NCBI GenBank assembly: GCA_947247005.1
Contig: OX365956.1
Span: forward strand, 11,862,089 to 11,926,088
Direction: 5' to 3'
Origin: Spisula solida
Taxonomy: Eukaryota; Mollusca; Bivalvia; Venerida; Mactridae
Length of the DNA: 64,000 bases
Shown: positions 12,294 to 27,400 of the stretch, piece by piece
Position numbering within the stretch: position 1 is the stretch's first letter
Layout of the letters: every line of letters starts with the position of its first letter
The notes under the pieces: generated by a model
What the model saw: only the letters and a program-made list of their open reading frames with translations
What the model was told of the DNA's origin: nothing
Databases searched by the model: none
Position numbers and translations under genes: made by a program

Positions 12294-12457
12294 CTAACAA
12301 TCGACACATACTGAAGATCTCGACGTTTCGTTAAAGCACAATGTAGGAGCGCATGGTTGTATGGAAAGGTTTCCACCTTGGTAGCACCACAAATAACGAT
12401 CACGGTACAAAGGGTGTGGCAGATATACTTCATCGTCCGTGTCTGTAGGGCAATCAT
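12294..12457 (-). CDS. Terminal exon, chitin-binding type 2-like domain
   Basis: The acceptor TTATATAG precedes 12457; the phase-1 frame continues from the last Ig exon and ends at the stop 12296-12294. The residues follow the CBM14 order: first Cys in CPTDTDDEVYLPHP, aromatic pair RYLWC before the third Cys, GG, then PCAP (fourth), LCFN (the usual hydrophobic-Phe-Asp position, here with an extra Cys) and CVDC at the end. The second canonical Cys is Arg and the usual Gly after the fourth Cys is Thr, so the domain is divergent and may not bind chitin. A competing 88-codon frame starts at an ATG at 12457, but it is in another phase and resembles nothing. Confidence 0.55.
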
Positions 12458-15400
12458 CTATATAAGTAAACAAATATACAACATCACTACATGAAGAAAT
12501 ACGGTATGAAGTCAATAGTAGCACAGTCTTCGGTCTTATGGATGTACGTTACAAAATCGGAATGTAATATACTACAAATACATATTATTTTTGTATCTAT
12601 ATACATATACCATGAGTAGTTCGGCGGAGATAACTCTATACTAAACAAACATGCATAATAAACAATAGTTATCAATGTAGATTTAAGGAGTATATCATTA
12701 AAAGTGAATAATTTTTAATGCACAAGATTGAACAAAAATGAACATCGAAAAGTCATTTACTATCCGACCAGGATACCTCACAATGACGTCACATTGTGGT
12801 GGCAATCCAGCGTTTACTTTATATATTGTTCAACAAAACTGTGGATAATCATACAAGTTAACGGCGCAGTAATAGTAGTTGAAATGTATCGAGTTTGAAC
12901 CCCGTCAGCGGACCTTTTTCCCGCCCGCTACTTTTTTTTATTGCTATTGAATACGAAGTAGGTGTACATAATTAACTAAGTAAAAAACCATAGTTATTTT
13001 ACCCAACTAAAACTGGCTTAATTAAATTAAGTATGGAGAAATGCACCAGTCATTATTATGTCCGCCCGGGGGATGGCGGGGATACAGGGGGAATTAGACA
13101 GACGAATTAGTTAGGCGGAATAAGACGACCTTATCGACACCAAGTCCAGGGGAATAGACTTTCGTCCGGGAATTACGACACCGCGAAAGACGACAGTGAT
13201 AATTTTATTCGTGTTTTTATTAAAGTACCCGGATGAAAAACTATGTCCCACGGTGGGGATTTAGACAGTAAGCATTGTCTCCTGGTGGAGATTTAGACAA
13301 CAAAAAATTGAAAATATCTAATTCCCCTTGGTTGCCCCCGGGCGGGCAAAATATTGACTGGTGCAAAAACAAACGTGTTTTTAATAATTCTTAGATTTAA
13401 AAAACTTTATTATTGTCAAATTAGTTATTTTTATTAAATTATTAAATCATTCAATGTGCTCCCGTATAACATACAAAAGTACAATCATAACGTTTGGCTT
13501 CCTCGAGATTTGAACTTGGATGGTGGCTTTTACGACAATCAGCCAACACATCCTCAGGACCACGCTATGCTTGGAATATTACGATTAAGGACATACTCCT
13601 ATCTAATATAACGGTTACCACAAACCAGTTGGGGATATACCCTGCTTCAGTTATAGATTGTTGATAAAATGACGTCACTGATAAAAAATCGTTGGTGCAT
13701 TATTAATTTTCGTTTTTATCTTTTTTCTTTGTATACAAAGGCTAGCGTTATCATCAGCGGACTTATGCACTCAATGACAAAATAAAATGCACGAGTTTTT
13801 TGTTGCATAATTTACACAAAATATTAGTATCCATTGATAATATCCAAATGACCAAAATACAATGACCTGTTATTCGTTTATGCAAGGGCTAATGTCGTTT
13901 TCTTAGTAAGAATAACCTACAGAGGTACCCGATGTTAAGTTTCAAAATCCGATAAGAATAATAATTTAGTTAAATTAGTATAAAGTAACTCACTTGCAAA
14001 CACTGACAGTGTTTGTGTACTCGACTCTTCTAACATTAGATCACCCTCGTAGACAACGCATTTGAACTCCGTGCCATTATCAGATAATTGAAACGCAAAA
14101 TTAGATTCAGTGGCAGTTGTTTCTTCATCCTCGCATTCACCAGATGATGCGCTTTCAGCAAAAACTGAAAAACTTGTATCAGAAGTTGCCTTACTTTCCA
14201 TCTTGAGTACACGATCTATGGAAGGATACCCGACATCAGCCGTACACGTCAATTCACCTGATGTGATTGCTTTCCCCTCGAACGATACGGGAACACTAAG
14301 CGATATATTACCCGTTGGTCCTGCAAACGTATTTAGAGTGATGAGCAATGATTATACATGTATTAATGTGTTTGTTACATGAAATGTACAGCAGAAACGG
14401 GGTAGCTCATCTATCCCATATTGTGATAATGAGAGTTTCATGAATGTTGCTTACAAAACAAAATAGCGAATTATTGTTATCTTTTCATGGACTGCAAGTG
14501 TGAAACCCATATTGTGATATAGCAAATTCAAGAAAGGAACATTTGCAGTAGTTCGTATGATGTATGGCGGTTTTAAACTGTATACAAGTAATTTGTAAAC
14601 ACCGAAAGATCATATACTCGCTACTTTCTAGATGATTCTACTTACGAGTTATTGCCAACTGACTGCTTGCTTTGATCTGACTGATGGAAGGAGAGAAACA
14701 ATGTAGAGTTCCCTCATGGTGACACGCTGCTGTTCCTGTAACAACCACTGACCAGTCAGATACATCTTCAAGTACTATAGCTGCATATCCTGACTGACAT
14801 GTCACTGTTTCATTAGAGAGTGGATCATTCACTGCACATACATCATAGACCGTTCCATTAGATACAGTTATGGTTACGGCAACATCAGATATTCCAGCGT
14901 TTTGTGTAATCGTACAGGTAGCTTCGAATTCTTCACCGATTTGCACTTCTACTTGCTCCTCAAGGATTTGTATATCTATAAAACACAGACAATACTATTC
15001 TGACGTCATTTATTATAAACACTTTTAGGATGATGGTGCCAAATATACGAATACCCTGCATTTGGTCATTTATTATATTGACTTGATCAGACATTCGACA
15101 ATAAATACATTTATTATTTGCTTTTAGTGAATTATGGAGTTTTTTCAGTGAAAATAACAGTGAAAATAACAGTGAAATTACCACTTTGTTATTTTCACTG
15201 TTTCGAAGATTTAAAAAAAGAAACGTAACGTCATCATGACGTCATAATTCTCACGTCGTGACGTTCCAATTTCGACGTGATTTTTTCCAATTAAGCCAAT
15301 TACGGCACATTTTAAGAGAAATTGAGGCATATTATAGGCAGAAAATTTGTTGATTTTTGGTGTAAGATCATTTTTATTTCACTCGTGATCACAGAAAATT

Positions 15401-18400
15401 AAATTTACACTCGTGGCTACGCCACTCGTGAAAATATTGATTTTCTGTGATCACTCGGTAAAATAAACCTCAATCTTACCCCAAAATCAACAAATATCCT
15501 CTATTTATTTAAGTCACTTACCGATTGTATCTTATAAATCAAATTGAAACCCTCTAGTCATTTAGGTGGAACTTTTTGAATTATTGAGTGCATAGTTTGT
15601 CATTCATTCAAGTGCAATGAACAACCCCAAATTAGTTATCATAAGCGTTTTTTTTAAAATAGAATTGTTACAAAAATTTACATAAAACGACTTTGAATGG
15701 CATCCATTATGCTTCATTTAGATACGAAGTATAAGAAGCATGTAAAATAAAACGAAATCCATACCATAGATAATAGACCTTTATAATGAAGTTCATGATG
15801 AAAACGTACATGTTATGGCGTTGTCACATTATATCGTATAGCAATATGACGTATGCCGTAGACGTATGAAATATTATCCAGAACACTAGACATACATTCA
15901 AGGTGACAAAAAAACATAATCCGATGCTCGACGAATTAAATCTTTGTTTAACCTATGTTTAACGTATGTGTAACTAATTTCTCACTAGTCGGAAGAGTGT
16001 ACATAAAGGCTACAACTTGCAAAGGCGTCTGACAGCGAGTGTCCAGTGTATTTCTAGCGTTTACACGTATAAAAAGCACATTTTAGCACGTTGTTATAAT
16101 GCGTCGTATATTGTAGTGAATGTTCAACGTATCATTCAACAGTAATTTACTAATTATTTTTTTATGAATGACCTCCGTTTAGAAAGAAAAACATGTTTGT
16201 TATATAATGATCACGCGCACATAGATATTCCTACTTTTAGAGTAAATGAGTGAATAGTTTTAACTGTCACTTTTGTAATTGCTTTACATATGTATACATA
16301 TGTACATATAAAATGTCCCATTCTTATTAGGCTAAGGTAATCTGAAATATACCCACGCTATGACAGAAAGGAAAAAAAAGGTTGGGAATCATATTCCGCT
16401 CACAGCATAATTATACATATATTAATGTACAATAAAGTACACGTACCTGCATCTACTACGCTTACTGTTTCTGTGCTTGAATCAAACATCTGGTTGTCAT
16501 GTCCTACCGACTTACACATGTATTCATACCCGTCATCAGTGTCACTAACAACGAACGAGTGACTCAGTTTACTGATATATGTACAATCATCAGCATCATA
16601 ACTAATGTCCATAGTATTTGACACAGTTTCAAAATTGTCACCAGGTGTACTCCTAACCATTAGTTCCAACGCCCCTTGTGGTTTGCCGACAGGTCCTATA
16701 CAGCTGATCTCTACCCCACTATAGTATTCATCAAGCGATGTGGATATAGTTGGTTCCGATGCTGTTCCTGAAACAGTAACACTATAGTTTATAGTGTGTA
16801 CTAACTTTGTTTCCAAGTGTGTTTACAATAGTTACTACTGTATTGTAGTATATATTCAAACTCACTTTCGACGTCGAACTGTGCTGTGGCATCCGTAGCT
16901 CAGTGGTTAGTGTGCCGCTTGTCGTCTAATCTAGCCAACCGGTTCAAATCTGGGTGGAGGCACACATATGCCCGCAATGTTTCAGCAGCAAAGCTGATTG
17001 GGAAATAAAGGCAATGTTCGGCATTTCGGCTCAGCATGTAAATACTAGGTTCTACTAACTGCATGTTCAATGTTACTTATTTAAATATGTAATAGATACA
17101 GTACTAGTTATTCGTCAAAAGTGTCTTCTTACAAGGGTTATTGTACAGTTTTGTGAGGACAAAGAACATAATTGTCCGAGGCGATTGTCAATTTGCACAA
17201 TACTTGTTTCAAGCTTACAAATGGTTTGTAGTTCTGTTTCAATTGCTACCGATAATAATACTGTAAAAGCATTCAATTTAGAAAAGTTTTACTCTGGGGA
17301 TTATAAAAAATAAGCCATTGTTGTATAGTTGTTTGGGTGTAGATAAATTGTGAGGATTGAATTTTATGATATAGTTCAACCAATACATTGAATATAATTT
17401 AACACCACAAACTTGATGTTTTTACAGTAATGCAGCATATCGAGGGGTTACAGCCAAAACCTTCTATCTGATAAACTTGGCCAAATTGACTTTTTTAGTT
17501 AAATGAGTTCCGTATCACCATTGTTATTTATTCTCAAAATTATTTCAAAATATCGAACTTAATTAATTAAATATTGATAATAGTCATTTTGAGCTATCGT
17601 GTATCTACAGAACTGACTGGAGGCAAAACCAGTTTTAAATCAATGGCCTCTTAATATTTTCGTAGATGTAACATTAACATCTGTTAGAATGAATCAAATC
17701 TGTATATCAATCTCTACCAATAACATTTGTGTGTCTTAATATAATATTTGTCCCGCTCAACTGTTCCATATAAAACAATGACATTTTGGTTAAATGACAT
17801 CAGCCTTGATTTGTCCATTTATATAAGTCAACAACAAGGCACCGGGTGCTGGTCTGTAGTACATACAATTTCATCGCTGTAAGTTAAATGTCAAACCACA
17901 GTTGTTGTTTATATTGCTGTATAATAATAGCAGCTTCACTCGAATAAGATGTCAAAGTGTGACTAAAATGGATTTAGCTATGTGTGATTAAAACAGGAAT
18001 ACCTTATACAGAGAGAAAAATGTAGTTTTGGCGAAATTTATTTTGACTACTAGTATTCCTTATGAATTTAAATGTTGTGCGTTTAGAAACACATTAAATT
18101 GCTTTCATTTATTTAATCTTTTTGTAAATGAGAAGCTCTTCTAATAATCTTAAATAAAGAACATAAAACTAGCTAATTCTTAATTATAACAGTAAGTATA
18201 ACTTACTTAGTAAACGTGTATGTGCTTGAATTTGTTAATTTTGTAACAGTTAATATGAATTATTTTTTGGAACGGTGCATGTATTATTTAAACGAAAAAC
18301 TATTTATTACGAATCAATTAATGATTTTCATTCGTCGAGATGGATATTAACATAGCTGTGTAATGTTTGATTATAAAGGTGTATAAAGTAAGAATTGTAA

Positions 18401-21400
18401 TACATGAAAAACAGAAAAAAAACTTTTAAACACTTGAATTTGTATTAAGACATTCAGTTAAAATACTGTTTAGCCACTACGTAAGCAAACTTAAGGAAGG
18501 TGCTAGTATGCATTAACTTGGCATCAAGTAGTGGTCAAGCGTTATTAATTAACTTTTCTAAGGTAGAACAGAAATGACCATAATCACAGCGTTCAAACCT
18601 AATCACTGTATGACTTATTGGGATATTATACAATGCAAAGTATGTGCCTTATTGTGAGTAAAAGCACTTGTGATTTCCCGTCACTGTGTGATTCATTGGT
18701 AGACTATACAATTCAACGTGTATGACTTATTGCGATAACTGGAAGTTGATTCATTTATACTCTTAGACAAATACGTGTATCAGGAAAATATACATCTCTT
18801 ATGACAATATCTTCCAACACTACTGTATATGCAAAAGATTGTTATAGCTTTATGTATTATCTCAATAAAAAATACCACATGGAATGACACGTGGTCCAGT
18901 TGTTGCAAGTGATATATATTATATATCATAGTGGAACGGTGGTCGAGTGCTTAGCTCGCTCAACTACTAATCTGGAATTTCATGGTTTGAATCTCTGTCT
19001 GGACACAGGAAGTCTAGTCAGAATGACTGGACTAGGACATCCCGTCTGAATTCCTTGTATCACGCAAGCATCAACCTATCTCTTCTCCTTGAGGTCATTT
19101 GCCAATTAGGCAGAGATAAAACAGCACTACAACTGTCTGTCGAAAGCAAAAAAGATAAATCATACATTTCAAAGATATTGAAGTTTTCAATTTCTGTAGT
19201 ACATATCTAAGTTGCTGCGTCAATCCTAAAACATATTTTCATTTTAAACATATTCTGTATTTTATTACCCAGTTAATATTTTAAATGTTCATACCTGCTT
19301 GTAATTCAAACATACCAACACATTTTAAATTTTAATTTACAAGCCGTATATATTAAAGTTTTTAATGAATTTATAAAATTATGAAAAACTGTATTAATTA
19401 CGACATGACATTTATAAATTCATTAAAAACTATTAATTACGGCATGTAATTCTAATTGTATATGAATACAGTGATGGATATCACAGTGAACACTGACTTT
19501 CGTAATTAATTTTAAAGGTTTCGTAGCTTGTGGCCATGGTGAACTGCAATTATAGTACATAACCGTATTGGTCATTATCCTATATACGTGTATTTACAAT
19601 CGCAATTGCATAATTTTTATGTTTTCAAGTCATTTCCTTTACATTTTATATGCCAAAATGCTACATCTGTTACGGAAGCAATTTGAGCATTGAATGATAT
19701 TCTGATTTACACTGACATTTAAGCTTAATCAGACCATGAACCATATAATATTTTCTTGATGTTTTTTGTTAGTCCACAAACATCAATTTATATGATACCA
19801 GAGGATTTCATCACTGAATATGATAAAAAGTTTCTAAAATTTTCATCACATGGACGTTTATCGTAAACTCCATATACATATATATGACAATAATATGGTT
19901 TGACATTTTAAATGTTTTGGTATCAGGAGGAAAGTGGATTTGCCTACCGGTCTAGTGTAAATAAGCGTGGTATAGTGTGGACAGGTTTCCCATTCTTTTA
20001 TCATCAGCTGCTTGCCACATATATATATCGTATTACATTTGGATCTGGCAAATGTCAAATTGTATCATTGAGTGAGGGTTTGAAAACCCAAAAATATTTT
20101 GGCATTTAAATCACATTATTCCTTACAATGTTCACAAATATTTCATATTAGGGTTTAAAGTATTCAACTGTCTACATAATTTAATAGTTTAACTTTAACA
20201 ATAACCACATCTTAACAAATGGTTATTAAAAACTGCTCTGCTGAAAACATAAGGAAATAGCACATAGCAGGATTTGGCTCTAACCCCTCGATATTAATCC
20301 ATGCTGTGTGTTTATACAATTTCCTAGCTCCAAGTTTTATGCTTTAGGCAATCAGTTACTATGTCGTTTATTTAACTGTTACAGATTTGTCAGTTTTCGT
20401 CTAATTGACCATTTATGGCAATTATTTTATGAGTGAAACAGTTTTCTTATACCCCACAAAAGTGTCCGCTTACGAAAATAATGTACACTTTTTGAATGGA
20501 ATCAGTGGGCATGTCGGAGTATAAGATATTAAAATCAGCTGACGTTCGAGGATAAATTAACAATAATTACTATGGATATGGAATTACAAATGAAAAGTTT
20601 ATATTCAAACTTACTTTCGACGTCTAACTGCGCTGTTGCCTCAATTTCAACTGTACCATTGTGAACCCGTATCACATAGTCTCCTTTATCCACACAGCCA
20701 ACAGGATCAAATTCTGCGCTAATTGTTGTTGGTTGAAGTACTAAATTGGGTGTGCTTGTATCTACGTTTATTGGTGCAGTCCCTGTCGGAGACTGTGTTA
20801 CAATGATAGTTTCTCCATCCCGAATTAATGTAACATTAGTTGAAGCATCATCAAATGTGATATGATGTGTAGTGCAGACTATTGAGGCACTATCACCTAT
20901 CGTTCCAACTGTAGCCGTGCAGTCCATATCTAGAAGTGTATAACAGGACACAATCATTCATTTAAAACACAAAAATACATTTTAATGCAATTGCTAATAC
21001 TTATAAGTGAATACCAGGACCGTATAATGGTTAAATTGCGAACATGATAAAAACATTTAGTTATTGGGTAGTTTCTCTACTCAGCATTACTACTGAATTA
21101 TATAATGAAATTGTTTGTTACAAGCTTTTATTATTCGTTCTAAATCCTAAACAGTATGTACAGACGAAGAAGAACTATTACTTAGTATGATTGATATACA
21201 GCAAAGTGTATTTAAGATGTTACTTACATGGTTCTACATCCAATGGGTCTTCTCGACCTGAAAAGAAACACTTTACTTGAAGTTTGGTTAAAAACTCCGA
21301 CTATTATCACTCTCTTACTTTATAAAGTAGTGATACAGTCTTAATTGATATTTAGATCTAGTACACAATTACATTATACACTAGTCGAATGTTCTAAGTA

Positions 21401-24400
21401 CACACTATCAGTGAATCGAATATACCATTGGAATCAGGAAACTATTGTCTATCACGTTTAGTTAATCACCATTCTGAAATATAATAACAACATACTAGAA
21501 AATGACCATTTAGTTCACTGCTTAAAACATCAAAGTCGCACATCAATATTGTGTATGACCACCGTCTGCCCTGATGATAGCCTGACATCCTCTGGGGCAC
21601 TAAATTGATAATGATGTGTACCAATTGCTGCTGGAGTGCATTCCATTCTAGTAAAGGGTTCGTTGTGAGTTCCTGTACGTTCTGGTGTTACCGTCGTGCT
21701 CGGATGCGTCGCCCCAACTTATCCCAGACGTATTATATCGGATTTTGGTCCGGGCTACAAGACGGGCATTCAGTCGTGCAACCTAAATAGGAAAATCAAA
21801 TTCCATGTGATGAGAATGTGCTCATATCTTACAAAATACGTGATTGATAGAAAATAGTGAGTTTTTGTTAAATTGTAGTAGTAATTCGGATGACAACTGC
21901 CTATTGAAAGTTACTTCCATGCTCAACTTCAAATTGCTCCATACAAATAAATGGACTTATTCTGTTGAATTAAACGATTCCACATTATTTCACAATCTTT
22001 AAGTGATACAACCATCAGTCAGATGTTGTCATAAACGTGTTTTGACGAATTTAAGGATTAAATGTAAATGGCGTCATGTGACGTCTCAATTTTAAATCGA
22101 GTCAATAGAAACATGCAGCTTTTTTGAGAATTCAATGCAACAACCATAATAAAAAGTGTGTGCATGTGCTAAGAACCCCAAAACAGCCAATTAATGAATT
22201 AAATCTTACCAGTCTTATTGGCATGCCAATTTCAAGCATTCATGTCGCACTTGCGCACTCCTCACGTGTCATTTGCGTCAAATGATACGAACTTTTGTTA
22301 TGGCTTTATATTTTGGGGTCGAATGTTAATCGTGTATGAAATGATTTAAACACATTTACACATATTTGAGGTGTGAGCACGAGAAAAATGTGATTTTGTC
22401 ATTTTTGTCACGCATCAATGATTTTCACGTATATCTTGGTTTTTCTTCTTCTGTATTACAGACAATCACCAACATATGCTATCTTAACAGTTTTATTGAG
22501 TTGAGATGATTATGTTCCTGATTTATTCTAGTTCTAAAAGTGTGTACTTAGAACATTCGTCAAGTGTAGTATTCGCTAAGGATTCGACTAAATCTAAGAT
22601 ACCCGTAGTCGTTTTAGTATAATCCAGCGGCCTTGTATAAATACGAGGGATGATCAATACATAACAAGAAAATGCTTATAATTTTACAATGATCATTTCG
22701 ATATTTTTGCGATACTGAAAGTATTAACATACATTAGGAATGTTTCCCTGAATATCCATGGTTACATGCTAAAATCTATAGTTGCTAAGGTAACCCTCAA
22801 TACGCCTAGGCAGGGCATTTTGCGGATTTTTTAACCAATTTCACGCAAATTCAAACCCTCACAGTTTGCATGTAAGCAATTGCAATGTGATGAAAATTGG
22901 TACTTAGTGTCACCTAAGCCTGGAGACGTAATACATTGTCACTTGTTACGTCAGGCACGTGTTATCGTTCCATGATTGCGAAAATGACAGGCGACTAAAG
23001 ATTACAAGTCAAATAGTTTTCCTCGGCCAGACCAGTATTACAACAGTTACTCTACTTAAGAAATAATGAAAGTTTACATGTATTTTATCGTAGAATAAAG
23101 CACAGTCACTAGTTTGGATGCGCACCTCAACAAGCTTTATTTTAGATAAAACACAGGTACCTGTTTATCAATTCGATTCTAATATAGCCAATATTCCGCA
23201 TTGGATATTACAAAAAGACTTAGTACGTTCTTCACCGAACGGCTTATTTGCTGTTGTCAGTCGTAGCTGTATTTTATCGATAATTCGTGCACAACATGAT
23301 TTCCTCAATGTGTATATGGCTGAAACCGCTTGTTGGTTAGAATACCGGTTAATCCTACCTAATCGGCAACGTGGAAACACTCCATAAATTCTTTTGGCCT
23401 AACCATTTTCAAACATTCTACATCAACAGTAACAAAGCAGACCCCCTGTTGTGATTCAAACATTGAGACCATTTACAGCAGACCATTGGCGAATTCGTGA
23501 AGATGTGTCTAGACGGTACACCTCCAGAAACTGTGTGGTAGAAGTATACTACATGTAACTACACAGTACATTTTTAAACCAAAATGTACTGTCTAGACTC
23601 ACCTTAAGTCAGACTGACACATTAGCCAATCAGGCATTGACATGTGATCACGTGCTCCTCCATAGTCAATTTTCTTTTGGCATTCCAATATACCTAGGCC
23701 GAGGATAATCAATGAAATATTTAGTTTTGAAGGAAACAAATTATAATGAAATTGTGCACGATCTTCAGTAATCATTTCGTGATCATTTCATGTCAAAGGC
23801 TTCTACGAGAGGTGTTCAACTTATATTTGAACAAAACTGAACATCGGATTTTGCCATACTAACACAATATATCTGACCGGTTATAGCACAGTTAGTGTAC
23901 CGGATTGGGATCAGCCAATATCTGACATGTTATAGCAAAGTTATTGTACTGGACTAGGATCATCCAGTATCTGCTGGTTATAGTACAGTTATTGTACTGG
24001 ACTGTGATCAGCCAGTATCTGACCGGTAATATCACAGTTATTGTACCGGACAGGGATCGACCATTATCTGACAGGCTATATCACAGTTATTGTACCCGCC
24101 TGGGATCAGCCAGTATCGGACTAGTTATAGCACAGTTATTGTACCCGCCTGGAATCAGCTAGTACCTGACCAGTTATAGCACAGTTATTGTACCGGACTG
24201 GGATCAGCCAGTATCTGACAGGTTATAGTGCAGTTATTGTACCCGCCTGGGACAAGCTAGTATCTGACCAGTTATAGCACAGTTATTGTACCCGCCTGTG
24301 ATCAGCCAGTATCTGACCAGTTATAGCGCAGTTATTGTACCGGACTGGGATCAGCCAATATCTGACAGGTTATATCACAGTTATTGTACCCGCCTGGTGT

Positions 24401-27400
24401 TAGTCAGTATCTGACAGGTTATAGCACAGTTATTGTACCGGACTGGGATCAGCCAGTATATGACTGGTTATATCACAGTTATTGTACCGGACTGGGATCA
24501 GCCAGTATATGACTGGTTATATCACAGTTATTGTACCAGATTACGATCAGTCAGTATCTGACAGGTTATAGCACAGTTATTGTACCGGACTGGGATCAGC
24601 CTGTATCTGACGGTTATATCACAGTTATTGTACCGGACTGGGATCAGCCTGTATCTGACGGTTATATCACAGTTATTGTACCGTACTGGGATCAGCCAGT
24701 ATCTGACCGGTTATATCGCAGTTATTGTACCGGACTGGGATCAGCCTGTATCTGACGGTTATATCACAGTTATTGTACCGGACTGGGATCAGCCAGTATC
24801 TGACCGGTTATATCGCAGTTATTGTACCGGACTGGGATCAGCCTGTATCTGACAGGTTATATCACAGTTATTGTACCGGACTGGGATCACCCAGTATATG
24901 ACTGGTTATATTACAATTACTGTACCGGACTGGGATCAGCAAGTATCTTACCGGTTATATCACCGTTATTGTAACGGACTGGGATCAGCCAGTATCTGAC
25001 CGGTCACATCACAGTTATTGTACCGGACTGGGATCAGCCAGTATCTGACCGGTTATATCACATTTATTGTAACGGAATGGGATCAGCCAGTATATGACTG
25101 TTTATATCACAGTTATTGTACCGGACTGGGATCAGCCAGTATCTTACCGGTTATATCACAGTTATTGTAACGGACTGGGATCAGCCAGTATCTGACCGGT
25201 CACATCACAGTTATTGTACCGGACTGGGATCAGCCAGTATCTGACCGGTTATATCACATTTATTGTAACGGAATGGGATCAGCCAGTATCTGACCGGTTA
25301 TATCGCAGTTATTGTACCGGACTGGGATCAGCCAGTATCTGACAGGTTATATCACAATTATTGTACCGGACTGGGATCAGCCTGTATCTGACAGGTTATA
25401 GCACAGTTATTGTACCGGACTGGGATCAGCCTGTATCTGACATGTTATATCACAGTTATTGTACCGGACTGAGATCAGCCTGTATCTGACAGGTTATAGC
25501 ACAGTTATTGTACCGGACTGAGATCAGCCTGTATCTGACATGTTATATCACAATTATTGTACCGGACTGGGATCAGCCTGTATCTGACAGGTTATAGCAC
25601 AGTTATTGTACCGGACTGGGTTCAGCCTGTATCTGACAGGTTATATCACAGTTATTGTACCGGACTGGGATCAGCCTGTATCTGACGGTTATATCACAGT
25701 TATTGTACCGGACTGGGATCAGCCAGTATCTGACCGGTTATATCGCAGTTATTGTACCGGACTGGGATCAGCCTGTATCTGACAGGTTATATCACAGTTA
25801 TTGTACCGGACTGGGATTAGCCAGTATATGACTGGTTATATCACAGTTATTGTACCGGACTGGGATCAGCCAGTATCCTACCGGGTATATCACAGTTATT
25901 GTAACGAACTGGGATCAGCCAGTATCTGACCGGTCACATCACAGTTATTGGACCGGACTGGGATCAGCCAGTATCTGACCGGTTATATCACATTTATTGT
26001 AACGGAATGGGATCAGCCAGTATATGACTGGCTATATCACAGTTATTGTACCGCACTGGGATCAGCCAGTATCTTACCGGTTATATCACAGTTATTGTAA
26101 CGGACTGGGATCAGCCAGTATCTGACCGGTCACATCACAGTTATTGTACCGGACTGGGATCAGCCAGTATCTGACCGGTTATATCACATTTATTGTAACG
26201 GAATGGGATCAGCCAGTATCTGACCCGTTATATCGCAGTTATTGTACCGGACTGGGATCAGCCAGTATATGACAGGTTATATCACAATTATTGTACCGGA
26301 CTGGGATCAGCCTGTATCTGACAGGTTATAACACAGTTATTGTACCGGACTGGGATCAGCCTGTATCTGACAGGTTATAGCACAGTTATTGTACCGGACT
26401 GGGATCAGCCTGTATCTGACATGTTATATCACAGTTATTGTACCGGACTGAGATCAGCCTGTATCTGACAGGTTATAGCACAGTTCTTGTACTGTCCTGG
26501 GATCGAGTCTCATAGTTGGCATCCGACATATATGAATGGTCACCCTATTTGAGCCGTAGTTAGTACGACAAGAACGTATCACTTCACAGAAACTTACAAA
26601 GATTCACAGGCTGTGTCCGACGCACTTTTTGCCATGAACTATCTGTCTCCGTAATCTGTCCGTATTGTCCAGTTAGGGTATTGTGCCAGTGACGTTGCAG
26701 TTGATGTGTACGCAAAAAATCACAACCATTGACTAAACAGGTAGAGCGAAGTTTAGCATTGAACGTCGTATAGTTGTTTGTACAGTATAAGCCTAAATAT
26801 AATTGGTTTTACACCGTTAAAGTGGACTCGACCGGTGCGACACTGAATTTTTATCCTGACTAGACTATACATGTACGGTATTTATACTTAAATTCTAAAA
26901 ATAGATTTCTCGAAAATATGGCGTTTTAGTGCGAAACGCCAGGTAATTTTCAAAAAATCAGCTGTTTAGCGGACTTAAAATTTAATTTCTAATTAGGTTA
27001 ATTAAAAAGAGTATATGGAAATATGGCGGACAGCAAAGCAGGAAAGGGATCAATCCCAGATTTATGTTCAAAAAAGGTTTGTAACAGTTTGTTTATATTC
27101 AGGTGTTCAAAATCTGGTTCACATACATAGTTATTTATATAAATGATTGAATGGGGCAATGTTTAAACTGTAAGAAATGGCTATGTTAGACAATTTATAC
27201 CCATGTGTTTTAATGGGAATTGTAATCGTCTGTATTGCTTATAGTTTATTTTTTAATTTATTTGTCACACTAACTGACTTTGTGTTATACTGATTTATGA
27301 ACTTGGTGTACGATACAATCATGTTTGTTCAGATAAGATTAACATTGATCTGAAAGTTAGAATGTCTTCATAAGAAAGAAGCAGTGTAGACATGTAGTTC

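Noticed and set aside
12191..12457. 88-codon frame beginning with ATG at 12457
   Set aside because: Its phase does not fit the upstream Ig exon; the phase-1 frame of the same exon gives the CBM14-like pattern.
12865..12925. Possible tRNA-like or SINE head (GTTTGAACCCC B box)
   Set aside because: The A box is poor and no body shared with other copies was found.
16889..16963. Functional tRNA gene
   Set aside because: A and B boxes are present, but the acceptor stem does not close and a SINE tail follows; related copies exist at other sites. The same holds for 8829, 18931 and 34957.
22632..22670. Mariner end CGAGGGATGATCAATACATA
   Set aside because: No inverted partner and no transposase nearby, so not called as an element.
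24531..24852. Frames of 74 and 90 codons in the 49-bp minisatellite
   Set aside because: Pure tandem-repeat translation, with no start context and no family.
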